NCBI GenBank assembly: GCA_030017825.1 | Contig: JASEGW010000037.1 | Coordinates: 1-13,405 of the forward strand | Direction: 5' to 3' | Origin: a bacterium | GTDB lineage: Bacteria > UBA9089 > JAHJRX01 | DNA length: 13,405 nt | Part shown: piece after piece, positions 6,986 through 13,405 of the stretch | Position numbering within the stretch: the first letter of the stretch is position 1 | Layout: every line of letters starts with the position of its first letter | Notes under the pieces: model-generated | What the model saw: only the letters and a program-made list of their open reading frames with translations | What the model was told of the DNA's origin: nothing | The model's database searches: none | Translations under genes and position numbers: made by a program

Positions 6986-8938
6986 ATGTCAGAGAATATT
7001 TCTATATGTCCAGCTTCTCTACCTATGTTAGATAAGGCTAAAAATGAAGGTATTGAAACTGTTTTTGACCGCTCTAAAGAGATGAAAACTTGTCCGTTTG
7101 GAAGCGTAGGAACTTGTTGCCGAAATTGTGCTATGGGCCCCTGTCGTGTTAATGTTAAAGGAGAAACCGAAGAAGAACAAGAATATGGCGGTAAGGTCGG
7201 AGTTTGTGGGGCTACCGTAGGAACTATTGCTGCTAGAAATTTTGCTCGTATGATAGCTGCTGGTACTGCTGCTCATAGCGACCATGGTAGAGAAGTTGTG
7301 CAAACCTTTATTTTAGCAGCTAAAGGAGAAACTCCAGGATACGAGATTAAAGATGAGGTAAAACTCAAAGCTGTGGCAAAAGAGCTGGGAATTGATCCAC
7401 AAAATAAAGATAAAAATAAATTGGCTGTAGAAGTAGGAGAAAAGCTTTTAACAGATTTTGGAAGACAAGAAGGAGAGTTAACTTTCATAAAAAGAGCTCC
7501 TAAAAAAAGACAAGAGCTTTGGAAAAAGTTAGGTATCATTCCTCGAGGAATTGACAGGGAAGTAGTTGAAATAATGCATCGAACTTCAATCGGAGTAGAC
7601 CAAGATTATCGAAGCATACTTCATCAAGGAAATCGTTGTTCTTTAGCCGATGGTTACGGTGGCTCTATGATTGCTACAGCTTTGCAAGATATTATGTTTG
7701 GCACACCTATCCCTTTACGCTCTAAGGTGAACTTAGGTGTTCTAAAAGAGGATCAAGTAAATATAATTGTTCATGGACATGAACCCCTTCTCTCAGAAAT
7801 GATAGTTTTGGCTTCCAAAGACCCTGATCTTTTAGATTTTGCTGGAAAAAATGGAGCTGCTGGAATAAACATTTCTGGAATTTGTTGCACAGCTAATGAA
7901 ATTCTTATGAGGCATGGCATTCCTGTTGCTGGTAATTTTCTTCAGCAAGAATTAGCTATAATCACTGGAGCCGTGGAAGCTATGATAGTTGATGTGCAAT
8001 GTGTAATGCAAGGGCTTCCTCGTATTGCTAAATGTTTCCATACAGAAATCATTACAACAAGTGAAAAAGCTAAAATGCCCGGCACTATTCATTTTGAGTT
8101 TCATGCTCATAATGCTTTAAAAATAGCTAAAGATATAGTGAAAAGAGCTATTAATAATTTTTCTAAACGAGGAAAAGTAAACATTCCAGATGAAAGTATA
8201 GATTTAATTGCAGGTTTTTCTCATGAAACCATTAACTATATGTTAGGAGGAAGCTTTAGAGCTTCCTATCGTCCATTAAACGATAATATCATTAATGGTC
8301 GCATAAGAGGAGTAGTAGGAGTAGTAGGCTGCAATAATCCTAAAACTACGCACGATTTTTCTCATGTAACCTTAGTAAAGGAATTAATTAAAAACGATGT
8401 TTTGGTAGTTCAAACTGGTTGTGCTGCTATAGCCTGTGCCAAGGCTGGTCTCCTGACTCCAGAAGCAGCCAAAAAATATGCTGGGCCTGGATTGGCTGAA
8501 GTTTGCGAAACCGTGGGAATTCCTCCAGTTCTTCATTTAGGCTCTTGCGTTGATAACTCTCGTATCTTAGAAGCTTGCTCCGCTATGGTAGCTGAAGGTG
8601 GCTTAGGTGATGATTATTCTGACTTACCTGTAGCTGGTGCTGCTCCAGAATGGATGAGTGAAAAAGCCATAGCAATTGGCCAATATTTTGTAGCCAGCGG
8701 AGCTTTGGTAGTCTTTGGAGTAACTTTCCCTGCCACTGGATCTAAAGGTTTTAGCAAATATCTCTTCGATGAACACGAAAAAATAACTGGTGGTAAATGG
8801 GCTTTTGAAACTGATTCTATAAAGATGGCTCATTTAATGATTGACCATATAAATAAAAAACGAGTTGCTTTGGGAATAGACAAAAAACCACAGCGAGTCT
8901 TATATGATATGGAACTACGAAGAGAACTTAAATTCTAA
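6986..8938 (+). CDS. cooS: anaerobic Ni-Fe carbon monoxide dehydrogenase catalytic subunit
   Basis: This 650-residue protein reversibly reduces CO2 to CO and here most likely supplies CO to AcsB, encoded 15 nt downstream. The N-terminal ligands for the D and B clusters are seen as C36, C44/C45, C48, C53 and C74. All expected [Ni-4Fe-4S] C-cluster ligands appear: His263 or His265 in HGHEP, a Cys of GICCT (300/301), C339 (DVQC), C449 (VGCNNP), C479 (TGCAAIAC) and C521 (GSCVDNS). The conserved HSDH (97-100) and the WMSEK lysine (K560) are also present. Length is normal for the bacterial CooS/AcsA family. The C479-C521 interval is 42 residues, about eight fewer than in the structurally known Moorella and Carboxydothermus enzymes as I recall their numbering. 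AGGAGG (6976-6981) lies four bases before the ATG. No nickel-insertion cooC gene is adjacent. It could be called acsA given its partner. Confidence 0.97.
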   Translation: MSENISICPASLPMLDKAKNEGIETVFDRSKEMKTCPFGSVGTCCRNCAMGPCRVNVKGETEEEQEYGGKVGVCGATVGTIAARNFARMIAAGTAAHSDHGREVVQTFILAAKGETPGYEIKDEVKLKAVAKELGIDPQNKDKNKLAVEVGEKLLTDFGRQEGELTFIKRAPKKRQELWKKLGIIPRGIDREVVEIMHRTSIGVDQDYRSILHQGNRCSLADGYGGSMIATALQDIMFGTPIPLRSKVNLGVLKEDQVNIIVHGHEPLLSEMIVLASKDPDLLDFAGKNGAAGINISGICCTANEILMRHGIPVAGNFLQQELAIITGAVEAMIVDVQCVMQGLPRIAKCFHTEIITTSEKAKMPGTIHFEFHAHNALKIAKDIVKRAINNFSKRGKVNIPDESIDLIAGFSHETINYMLGGSFRASYRPLNDNIINGRIRGVVGVVGCNNPKTTHDFSHVTLVKELIKNDVLVVQTGCAAIACAKAGLLTPEAAKKYAGPGLAEVCETVGIPPVLHLGSCVDNSRILEACSAMVAEGGLGDDYSDLPVAGAAPEWMSEKAIAIGQYFVASGALVVFGVTFPATGSKGFSKYLFDEHEKITGGKWAFETDSIKMAHLMIDHINKKRVALGIDKKPQRVLYDMELRRELKF

Positions 8939-8953
8939 AAGGAGGTTTATTCG

Positions 8954-11164
8954 ATGTCAAAAATTATCGCTTCTGCTGCCATAAAAGGAGCCCATAAAAT
9001 TGCTAATTTAGCAGATCAAAATCTAAACCAAGCAATACAAAAATTTGGAAATAATCAAAAAATAGAATTTCCTAATACAGCTTACTATCTACCTATTATT
9101 TATTCTATGTTAGGAATAAAAGTGGAAAAACTATCTGATATGGTAACCATATTAGATAAAGTTAGAAACTTACTTCCCGAGGTCCCCTCTCCTACTCTTC
9201 ATGTTCCTTACTTAGGACATGTTTTAGATGCAGGAATGGCTACCTTATTTGCTGAAGAAATTATTGAGGCCTTGAAATATTTGGAGAATCCTATTCCTTA
9301 CACTATGACAATTTCGCCAACCAGTGAAAATATCTGGTTAGGTGCTGCCGATGATAAAATAATGAGAGAAAGAGGTATAGAATTTGTTGATGGAAGCGCA
9401 CCGGGATTTGCTGCTTGTGTGGGTGCTTGTCCTGATAATAAAACTGCTGTAAAATTAGCAAGAGAACTCCAAGAAAAAAATCTTTACATCTTTTTGGCTG
9501 GCAATAATAATGGAAAATCTATGTCAGAACAGCTTAAAGAAGAAGGAGTTCAATTAGGCTGGGAAACAAGACTAATACCATTTAGTAAAGATATTTATGG
9601 AGCCATTTTTGCTTTGGGCTTTGCTTCTCGAGCTGCTTTAGCATTTGGAGGAGTTGAACCTGGAGATTTTAAAAGAAATCTTATCTACAACAAACATCGT
9701 ATCTTTGCTTTTGTTTTAGCTTTAGGAGAGGTATCCGATGAATGGTATGCTACCGCTGCTGGAGCTATCAATTATGGCTTTCCTGTTATAAGTTACACTG
9801 ATATTCCTCAAATCCTACCTACTGGAGTATGTTTATATGAACATGTAGTATCTAATATTCCTTTTGATAACATGGTCGAAAAAGCATTAGAGGTAAGAGG
9901 ACTTAAAATAGTAAAAACCCATGTTGATATTCCTGTAGCCTACGCTTCTGCCTTTGAAGGAGAACGTATTAGAAAGGAAGATACTTATATTGAGTTTAAT
10001 TACACGCGAACTAAAGAGCTAACTTTTGAATTTGTTACTTCTAAAAAAATAGAGGAAATTGAAGATGGTAAAATAGAAGTGCTTGGAAAGGATTTAGATG
10101 AACTTTCTGAAATGAGCAAAAATTCTTTAGGAATTGTAGTAGAAGTAGCTGGCGCTCGCATGCAATCTGATTTTGAACCTATCTTAGAAAGACAAATACA
10201 TTCTTTCTTAAACGAAGCTCAGGGTGTTTTTCACATGGGTCAGCGCAATATCAACTGGATACGTATTAGCAAAACAGCTAAAGACAAAGGCTTTTTGCTT
10301 TCTCATATAGGAACTATTCTTTTAGCCCGTATTATGGGAGAATATAGCAGTATTGTTGATAAAGCCCAAGTAAAGATTATCACTGATAAGAATATTATTG
10401 AGAAATACTACAAAACAGCTATGGATACCTATCATCATCGTGATGATAGACTAAAAGGCCTTACTGACGAAGCTGTCGATACCTTTTATACTTGTACCCT
10501 TTGTCAATCTTTTGCACCTGATCATATCTGTATCGTAACTCCAGAACGAAGTGGTTTATGTGGAGCTTATAACTGGTTAGATGGAAAAGCAGCTTATGAA
10601 ATAAATCCCCATGGACCTAATCAGCCTATACCAAAAGGAGATATTGCTGATCCTATTTTAGGACAATGGAAAGGAGTTAATGACGCTGTTTATAAAGGAT
10701 CCCATCAAAAGTTAGAACGTATGAATGCATATAGTATTATGGAAGACCCTATGACCTCTTGTGGTTGCTTCGAATGTATATCCGCTATTCTACCTATGGC
10801 TAATGGAATCATGATTGTCGATCGAGACCATTTAGAAATGACTCCTTGTGGCATGAAATTCTCTACATTAGCTGGCTCTATAGGCGGAGGACAGCAAGTT
10901 CCAGGTTTTGTAGGACATAGCAAGTATTATATTGGTAGTAAAAAGTTTATGCTTGCTGAAGGTGGTATCTTTAGAGTAGTTTGGATGCCTAAGAAATTAA
11001 AAGATGACATGAAGGATATACTAATAGCCCGAGGCAAGGAAGATGGTATTGAAAATTTATATGAAATGATAGCTGATGAAACTGTAGCCACAGACGAAGA
11101 AGCAGTTATGACTTATTTAGAAAAAACAGGACATCCAGCTTTAACTATGGATCCTTTAATGTAA
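8954..11164 (+). CDS. acsB: bacterial acetyl-CoA synthase (CODH/ACS alpha subunit)
   Basis: This 736-residue protein joins CO, a corrinoid-bound methyl group and CoA into acetyl-CoA at the nickel-containing A-cluster. The A-cluster cysteines are C514, C517, C526, C536 and the Ni-binding C603-G-C605. Each is shifted by exactly +8 from the Moorella thermoacetica positions I know (506, 509, 518, 528, 595, 597), and F520 aligns with the active-site Phe512. The N-terminal part (about 1-310), which in bacteria contacts CODH and carries the CO tunnel, is present, so this is the full-length bacterial form and not the shorter archaeal CdhC. A strong Shine-Dalgarno (GGAGG, 8941-8945) lies eight bases before the ATG, directly after the cooS stop. 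It is the last gene of the operon, with a strong terminator behind it. The corrinoid protein and methyltransferase that must supply the methyl group are encoded elsewhere. Confidence 0.97.
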   Translation: MSKIIASAAIKGAHKIANLADQNLNQAIQKFGNNQKIEFPNTAYYLPIIYSMLGIKVEKLSDMVTILDKVRNLLPEVPSPTLHVPYLGHVLDAGMATLFAEEIIEALKYLENPIPYTMTISPTSENIWLGAADDKIMRERGIEFVDGSAPGFAACVGACPDNKTAVKLARELQEKNLYIFLAGNNNGKSMSEQLKEEGVQLGWETRLIPFSKDIYGAIFALGFASRAALAFGGVEPGDFKRNLIYNKHRIFAFVLALGEVSDEWYATAAGAINYGFPVISYTDIPQILPTGVCLYEHVVSNIPFDNMVEKALEVRGLKIVKTHVDIPVAYASAFEGERIRKEDTYIEFNYTRTKELTFEFVTSKKIEEIEDGKIEVLGKDLDELSEMSKNSLGIVVEVAGARMQSDFEPILERQIHSFLNEAQGVFHMGQRNINWIRISKTAKDKGFLLSHIGTILLARIMGEYSSIVDKAQVKIITDKNIIEKYYKTAMDTYHHRDDRLKGLTDEAVDTFYTCTLCQSFAPDHICIVTPERSGLCGAYNWLDGKAAYEINPHGPNQPIPKGDIADPILGQWKGVNDAVYKGSHQKLERMNAYSIMEDPMTSCGCFECISAILPMANGIMIVDRDHLEMTPCGMKFSTLAGSIGGGQQVPGFVGHSKYYIGSKKFMLAEGGIFRVVWMPKKLKDDMKDILIARGKEDGIENLYEMIADETVATDEEAVMTYLEKTGHPALTMDPLM

Positions 11165-11181
11165 GAAAAAAGGTAAGAAGC

Positions 11182-11231
11182 AAGAAGCTATAAATTAAAC
11201 AAGAAAATTCTGATTTATAGCTTCTTTTTTT
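11182..11231 (+). terminator. intrinsic terminator after acsB
   Basis: A perfect 14-bp inverted repeat (11182-11195 with 11213-11226, core GAAGCTATAAAT) closes a 17-nt loop and runs into seven T residues (11225-11231). It begins 17 nt after the acsB stop and would end the formate dehydrogenase/CODH/ACS transcript. The T-run abuts the Shine-Dalgarno of the next gene, so the structure may also limit read-through into that gene. Confidence 0.85.
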
Positions 11232-11240
11232 GGAGAATTA

Positions 11241-12209
11241 ATGAATGATTTAAATGCTGTTGTTGAAGTTTTGAGAAATGAAGATAATTTCTTAATTACT
11301 TCCCATATTCGACCAGACGGTGATGCAGTAGCTAGCCAACTTGCTTTGCATTATATTTTAAGAAATTTAGGGAAAAAGGTTTCTATTATTAATCAAGATC
11401 CAGTTCCTAAGAATTACACTTTTCTTCCTAATAGCAATTTAATTTCCACTAATCTAAAGGTAAAACCTGACTTTAATGTTTCCATAATATTAGACTGTAA
11501 CGATTTTGGAAGAATTGGAGAAGTATATAACCTAATAAAATATTCTAAGCTTATCATTAATATAGACCATCATTTAGGTAATGGAATAGGTCAATTAAAT
11601 CTAATCAACTCTAAGGCTAGTTGTGTAGGTGAAATAATCTATCAAATAGCAAAAAGCATTCCTCTAAAGATTGATAATACATTAGCTACTTTTATATACA
11701 CAACAATCATAACTGATACAGGTTCTTTTCGTTTTTCAAACACCTCAGCTTTTACTCATCAAATAGCTTCGGATTTATTAAGTTGCCAGGTAATTCCTTC
11801 TAAAATACATAATCTTATCTATGAAAATAACACCCCCGGTCTTATTAAACTTTTTACGCAATGTCTTTCCACGCTTAATCTTTCCTGTAATAAAAAAGTA
11901 GTCACTGTATTCTTGACTAAAGAAATGACTGAAAAAACTAGAGTAAAACACATAGAAACAGAAATGGTTACAAATTTATTGCTTTCTATAGCCTCTGTAG
12001 AAATAGCGATCTTCCTTCGAGAAATCGGAGACAATATGGTCAGGGTTAATTTCAGGTCAAAAAATAAATTCGATGTAAATAAGTTAGCAAGATTTTTTAA
12101 CGGAGGAGGTCATAGGCAATCCTCTGGCTGCATTATAGAAGATTCCTTAAAATCTGTTCAAAATACCTTAGGCAAAAAAGTTAGAGAATACATCTATCAA
12201 GAAAGTTGA
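11241..12209 (+). CDS. nrnA: DHH/DHHA1 family phosphoesterase, NrnA-like (oligoribonuclease/PAP phosphatase)
   Basis: This 322-residue protein has the DHH domain metal ligands in order: SHIRPDGDA (H22, D26, D28), D85 in ILDCND, NIDHH (D109, H110, H111) and TDTGSF (D159). A C-terminal DHHA1 domain ends in the substrate-binding glycine motif FNGGGHRQSSG (286-296). Length and motifs fit NrnA, which degrades short RNA oligonucleotides and often 3'-phosphoadenosine 5'-phosphate. Activity on cyclic dinucleotide products (pGpG, pApA) or c-di-AMP is possible within the superfamily, but no GGDEF or PAS domain is present. The GGAG ribosome site (11232-11235) starts one base after the acsB terminator T-run, so the gene has almost no room for its own promoter. 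It ends in UGA followed at once by in-frame UAA. It is not functionally tied to the upstream genes in any way I can see. Confidence 0.88.
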   Translation: MNDLNAVVEVLRNEDNFLITSHIRPDGDAVASQLALHYILRNLGKKVSIINQDPVPKNYTFLPNSNLISTNLKVKPDFNVSIILDCNDFGRIGEVYNLIKYSKLIINIDHHLGNGIGQLNLINSKASCVGEIIYQIAKSIPLKIDNTLATFIYTTIITDTGSFRFSNTSAFTHQIASDLLSCQVIPSKIHNLIYENNTPGLIKLFTQCLSTLNLSCNKKVVTVFLTKEMTEKTRVKHIETEMVTNLLLSIASVEIAIFLREIGDNMVRVNFRSKNKFDVNKLARFFNGGGHRQSSGCIIEDSLKSVQNTLGKKVREYIYQES

Positions 12210-12252
12210 TAATTTTCTCTTGCCTTTATTTGTTTATGCTTCTGTTTTGTTA

Positions 12253-13218
12253 TCAGGTTAATATTCTTAGTAATTTATATAACTCAATATCTGCTTCTTT
12301 TTTTTCTTGAATAGCCACTTTAAAATCCACCACATTTATTTTATCAGCTTTTATGCCTACAGCTTTGTCTGCCTGGCCATCTGCTAAAAGACTTACCGCT
12401 GCAGCTCCTAACCGTGTAGCTAATATGCGATCAAAAGCAGTAGGTGAACCACCCCTCTGAATATGACCTAAAACAACAAGTCGAACATTAAAGCCTGTTT
12501 TTTTGGTAATTTCTTTAGCTATTTTACGACTTTTGGCTGCACCTTCGGCTACAATAATTATCCAGCTAATCTTACCCCTATTATGTCCTTTGTTAATATC
12601 TTCACACATCATCTCTAAATCATAATTCATTTCAGGTATTATAATATCCTCCGCTCCCCCGCCTAAACCAACTTGCTTGGCAATAAAACCACTTTCTCTT
12701 CCCATAACTTCCACTATGAATATTCTCTCCAAACTAGTAGCCGTATCTCTTATGTTATCTATGGCATGAAGAGCTGTGTTTACCGCTGTATCAGAACCAA
12801 TAGTGGCATCCGTTTCCTCTATATCATTATCAATGGTAGCCGGCACTCCTATGCAAGGAATTTTAAACTCATTTCCAAATATATGGGCTCCCCGATAACT
12901 ACCATTACCACCAATTACCACCAATCCATCAATGCCATGTTTCTCCAACGAATCCTTAGCCTTACTTCGACCTTCTGTTGTTGTAAATTCTTTACAACGA
13001 GCAGTCTTAAGAATAGTGCCTCCACGACTTATAATATTGGAAACAGAGCGATGAGTAAACCTTGCAAAATCGCTCTTAATTAAACCTTCAAAACCGTTAT
13101 AGATACCCATAACCTCAATACCTTTATATACAGCATATCTGGTAACACTTCTTATGGCAGCATTCATGCCTGGAGAATCACCACCACTTGTTAACACGCC
13201 AATTCTTTTCATTTTCAT
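12253..13218 (-). CDS. pfkA: 6-phosphofructokinase (ATP-type family) with an Asn in the GGDGS loop
   Basis: This 321-residue protein has the length of bacterial PfkA, which phosphorylates fructose 6-phosphate in glycolysis. Visible motifs are the N-terminal TSGGDSPGMNAAIR (10-23), the catalytic TIDND (128-132, base D130), the substrate loop VMGRESG (171-177), and HIQRGGSPTAFDR (252-264). The nucleotide/Mg loop reads GGNGS (103-107) where E. coli has GGDGS, so the usual Asp103 is Asn105. The following Gly is kept, which argues against the pyrophosphate-dependent type (GGDD). The start at 13218 is chosen because AGGAG (13226-13230) sits seven bases upstream; the Met at residue 3, which matches the usual family start, would be 13 bases away. 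It runs convergent to the DHH gene with 43 bp between the stops, where I see no convincing terminator. It ends in UGA followed by in-frame UAA. Confidence 0.94.
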   Translation of the reverse strand: MKMKRIGVLTSGGDSPGMNAAIRSVTRYAVYKGIEVMGIYNGFEGLIKSDFARFTHRSVSNIISRGGTILKTARCKEFTTTEGRSKAKDSLEKHGIDGLVVIGGNGSYRGAHIFGNEFKIPCIGVPATIDNDIEETDATIGSDTAVNTALHAIDNIRDTATSLERIFIVEVMGRESGFIAKQVGLGGGAEDIIIPEMNYDLEMMCEDINKGHNRGKISWIIIVAEGAAKSRKIAKEITKKTGFNVRLVVLGHIQRGGSPTAFDRILATRLGAAAVSLLADGQADKAVGIKADKINVVDFKVAIQEKKEADIELYKLLRILT

Positions 13219-13250
13219 ATGATTTCTCCTATTAATAAAATTAGAGAAAG

Positions 13251-13268
13251 TATCTTTCTTTAAAGATA
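13251..13268. repeat. inverted repeat overlapping the pfkA -10 box
   Basis: TATCTTT (13251-13257) and its exact complement (13262-13268) form a seven-base inverted repeat with a four-base centre. One arm contains the pfkA -10 box and the other lies around the expected transcription start. The position suits a repressor operator, or a hairpin at the 5' end of the mRNA. A second short inverted repeat (AGAAAG/CTTTCT, 13245-13259) overlaps it, so low-complexity coincidence is possible. Confidence 0.4.
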
Positions 13269-13291
13269 GAACAACTTCATTTAAATGTCAA
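13263..13291 (-). promoter_or_regulatory. sigma-70 type promoter for pfkA
   Basis: Read on the minus strand, the -35 box TTGACA (13286-13291) is an exact consensus match and is followed after 17 bp by TATCTT (13263-13268), four of six matches including the key T/A positions 1 and 2. Transcription would start near 13255, leaving a leader of about 37 nt before the pfkA ATG. In the remaining 114 bp to the window end (13292-13405) I see AT-rich sequence and no gene. Confidence 0.72.
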
Positions 13292-13405
13292 GGAAGTTTA
13301 AATAATTGTTTTTAATAGTGTAACTGTTCAGCATAAATCTAAGTTTAAAGATTAGTATTTCTGAGCATTAATTGAAATTAGGAAAATATTTAATTTTTAA
13401 AGAAA

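Noticed and set aside
12210..12252. A bidirectional terminator between the convergent DHH and pfkA genes
   Set aside because: The only inverted repeat is the TGATAA/TTATCA formed by the two stop regions, six pairs with a loop of 37 bases, too weak to claim.
12673..13083. An open frame of 136 codons on the plus strand, antisense to pfkA
   Set aside because: It lies wholly inside the well-supported pfkA gene, its translation resembles no family I know, and it has no ribosome site I can defend. The shorter antisense frames inside nuoF-gltD, fdhA, cooS, acsB and the DHH gene were rejected for the same reason.
4284..13218. Genome-wide reassignment of UGA to Trp or Gly (alternative genetic code)
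   Set aside because: Apart from the Sec codon, no gene in the window has an in-frame UGA, and all Trp and Gly positions use standard codons. Reassignment would be expected to leave many in-frame UGAs.
1..13405. Mobile elements, CRISPR arrays, tRNA/rRNA genes, defence systems or a molybdenum-cofactor riboswitch upstream of the formate dehydrogenase genes
   Set aside because: I looked for transposase-like proteins, regularly spaced repeats, tRNA-like folds and GC-rich structured leaders and saw none. The 548-692 gap is simple AT-rich sequence.

Overview
The window looks like a chromosomal fragment from a strictly anaerobic, AT-rich bacterium that runs the bacterial Wood-Ljungdahl (reductive acetyl-CoA) pathway. 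Three things point there: a bacterial-type CO dehydrogenase (CooS) directly followed by a full-length bacterial acetyl-CoA synthase (AcsB), a selenocysteine formate dehydrogenase with a NuoG-like iron-sulfur N-terminus, and sigma-70 type promoters with Shine-Dalgarno sites. I cannot name the lineage from sequence alone. An acetogen or an uncultured candidate-phylum bacterium would both fit. No mobile element, CRISPR array, tRNA or rRNA is visible.

Layout. Positions 1-127 hold a pair of imperfect 26-bp tandem repeats and a near-perfect promoter (TTGACA, 16-bp spacer, TATAAT) driving a small two-CBS-domain protein (128-547). A 145-bp AT-rich gap with only a weak hairpin follows. From 693 to 11164 runs a tight same-strand set of five genes (11-nt overlap, then 14-15 nt gaps): a NuoE-like subunit, a 1031-residue NuoF-GltD fusion, the selenocysteine FdhA (UGA at 5343-5345 with a clear SECIS hairpin behind it), cooS and acsB. 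A strong intrinsic terminator closes the set at 11182-11231. A DHH/DHHA1 phosphoesterase of the NrnA type (11241-12209) comes next on the same strand. A 6-phosphofructokinase gene (12253-13218) converges on it from the minus strand, with its own promoter at 13263-13291.

How the genes work together. The first three genes of the set are best read as one soluble formate dehydrogenase complex. FdhA interconverts CO2 and formate at a Mo/W-pterin and selenocysteine site. Its five predicted iron-sulfur clusters lead electrons to the NuoE/NuoF module, which has an FMN/NAD(H) site. The fused GltD module adds FAD and a second nucleotide site with NADPH-type features. Such a complex could connect formate, NADH, NADPH and perhaps ferredoxin, possibly by flavin-based electron bifurcation. 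CooS reduces CO2 to CO, and AcsB joins CO, a methyl group and CoA to acetyl-CoA. The operon therefore carries both CO2-fixing entry points of the pathway (methyl-branch formate and carbonyl-branch CO) plus the final synthase. The corrinoid protein (acsC/acsD), methyltransferase (acsE), nickel-insertion factor (cooC) and tetrahydrofolate enzymes are not in the window.

The points most worth a second look are the NuoF-GltD fusion tied to a selenocysteine formate dehydrogenase, the in-frame UGA/SECIS that ordinary gene callers would split into two genes, an Asp-to-Asn change in the nucleotide-binding loop of phosphofructokinase, and UGA stops that are both backed up by an immediate in-frame UAA.
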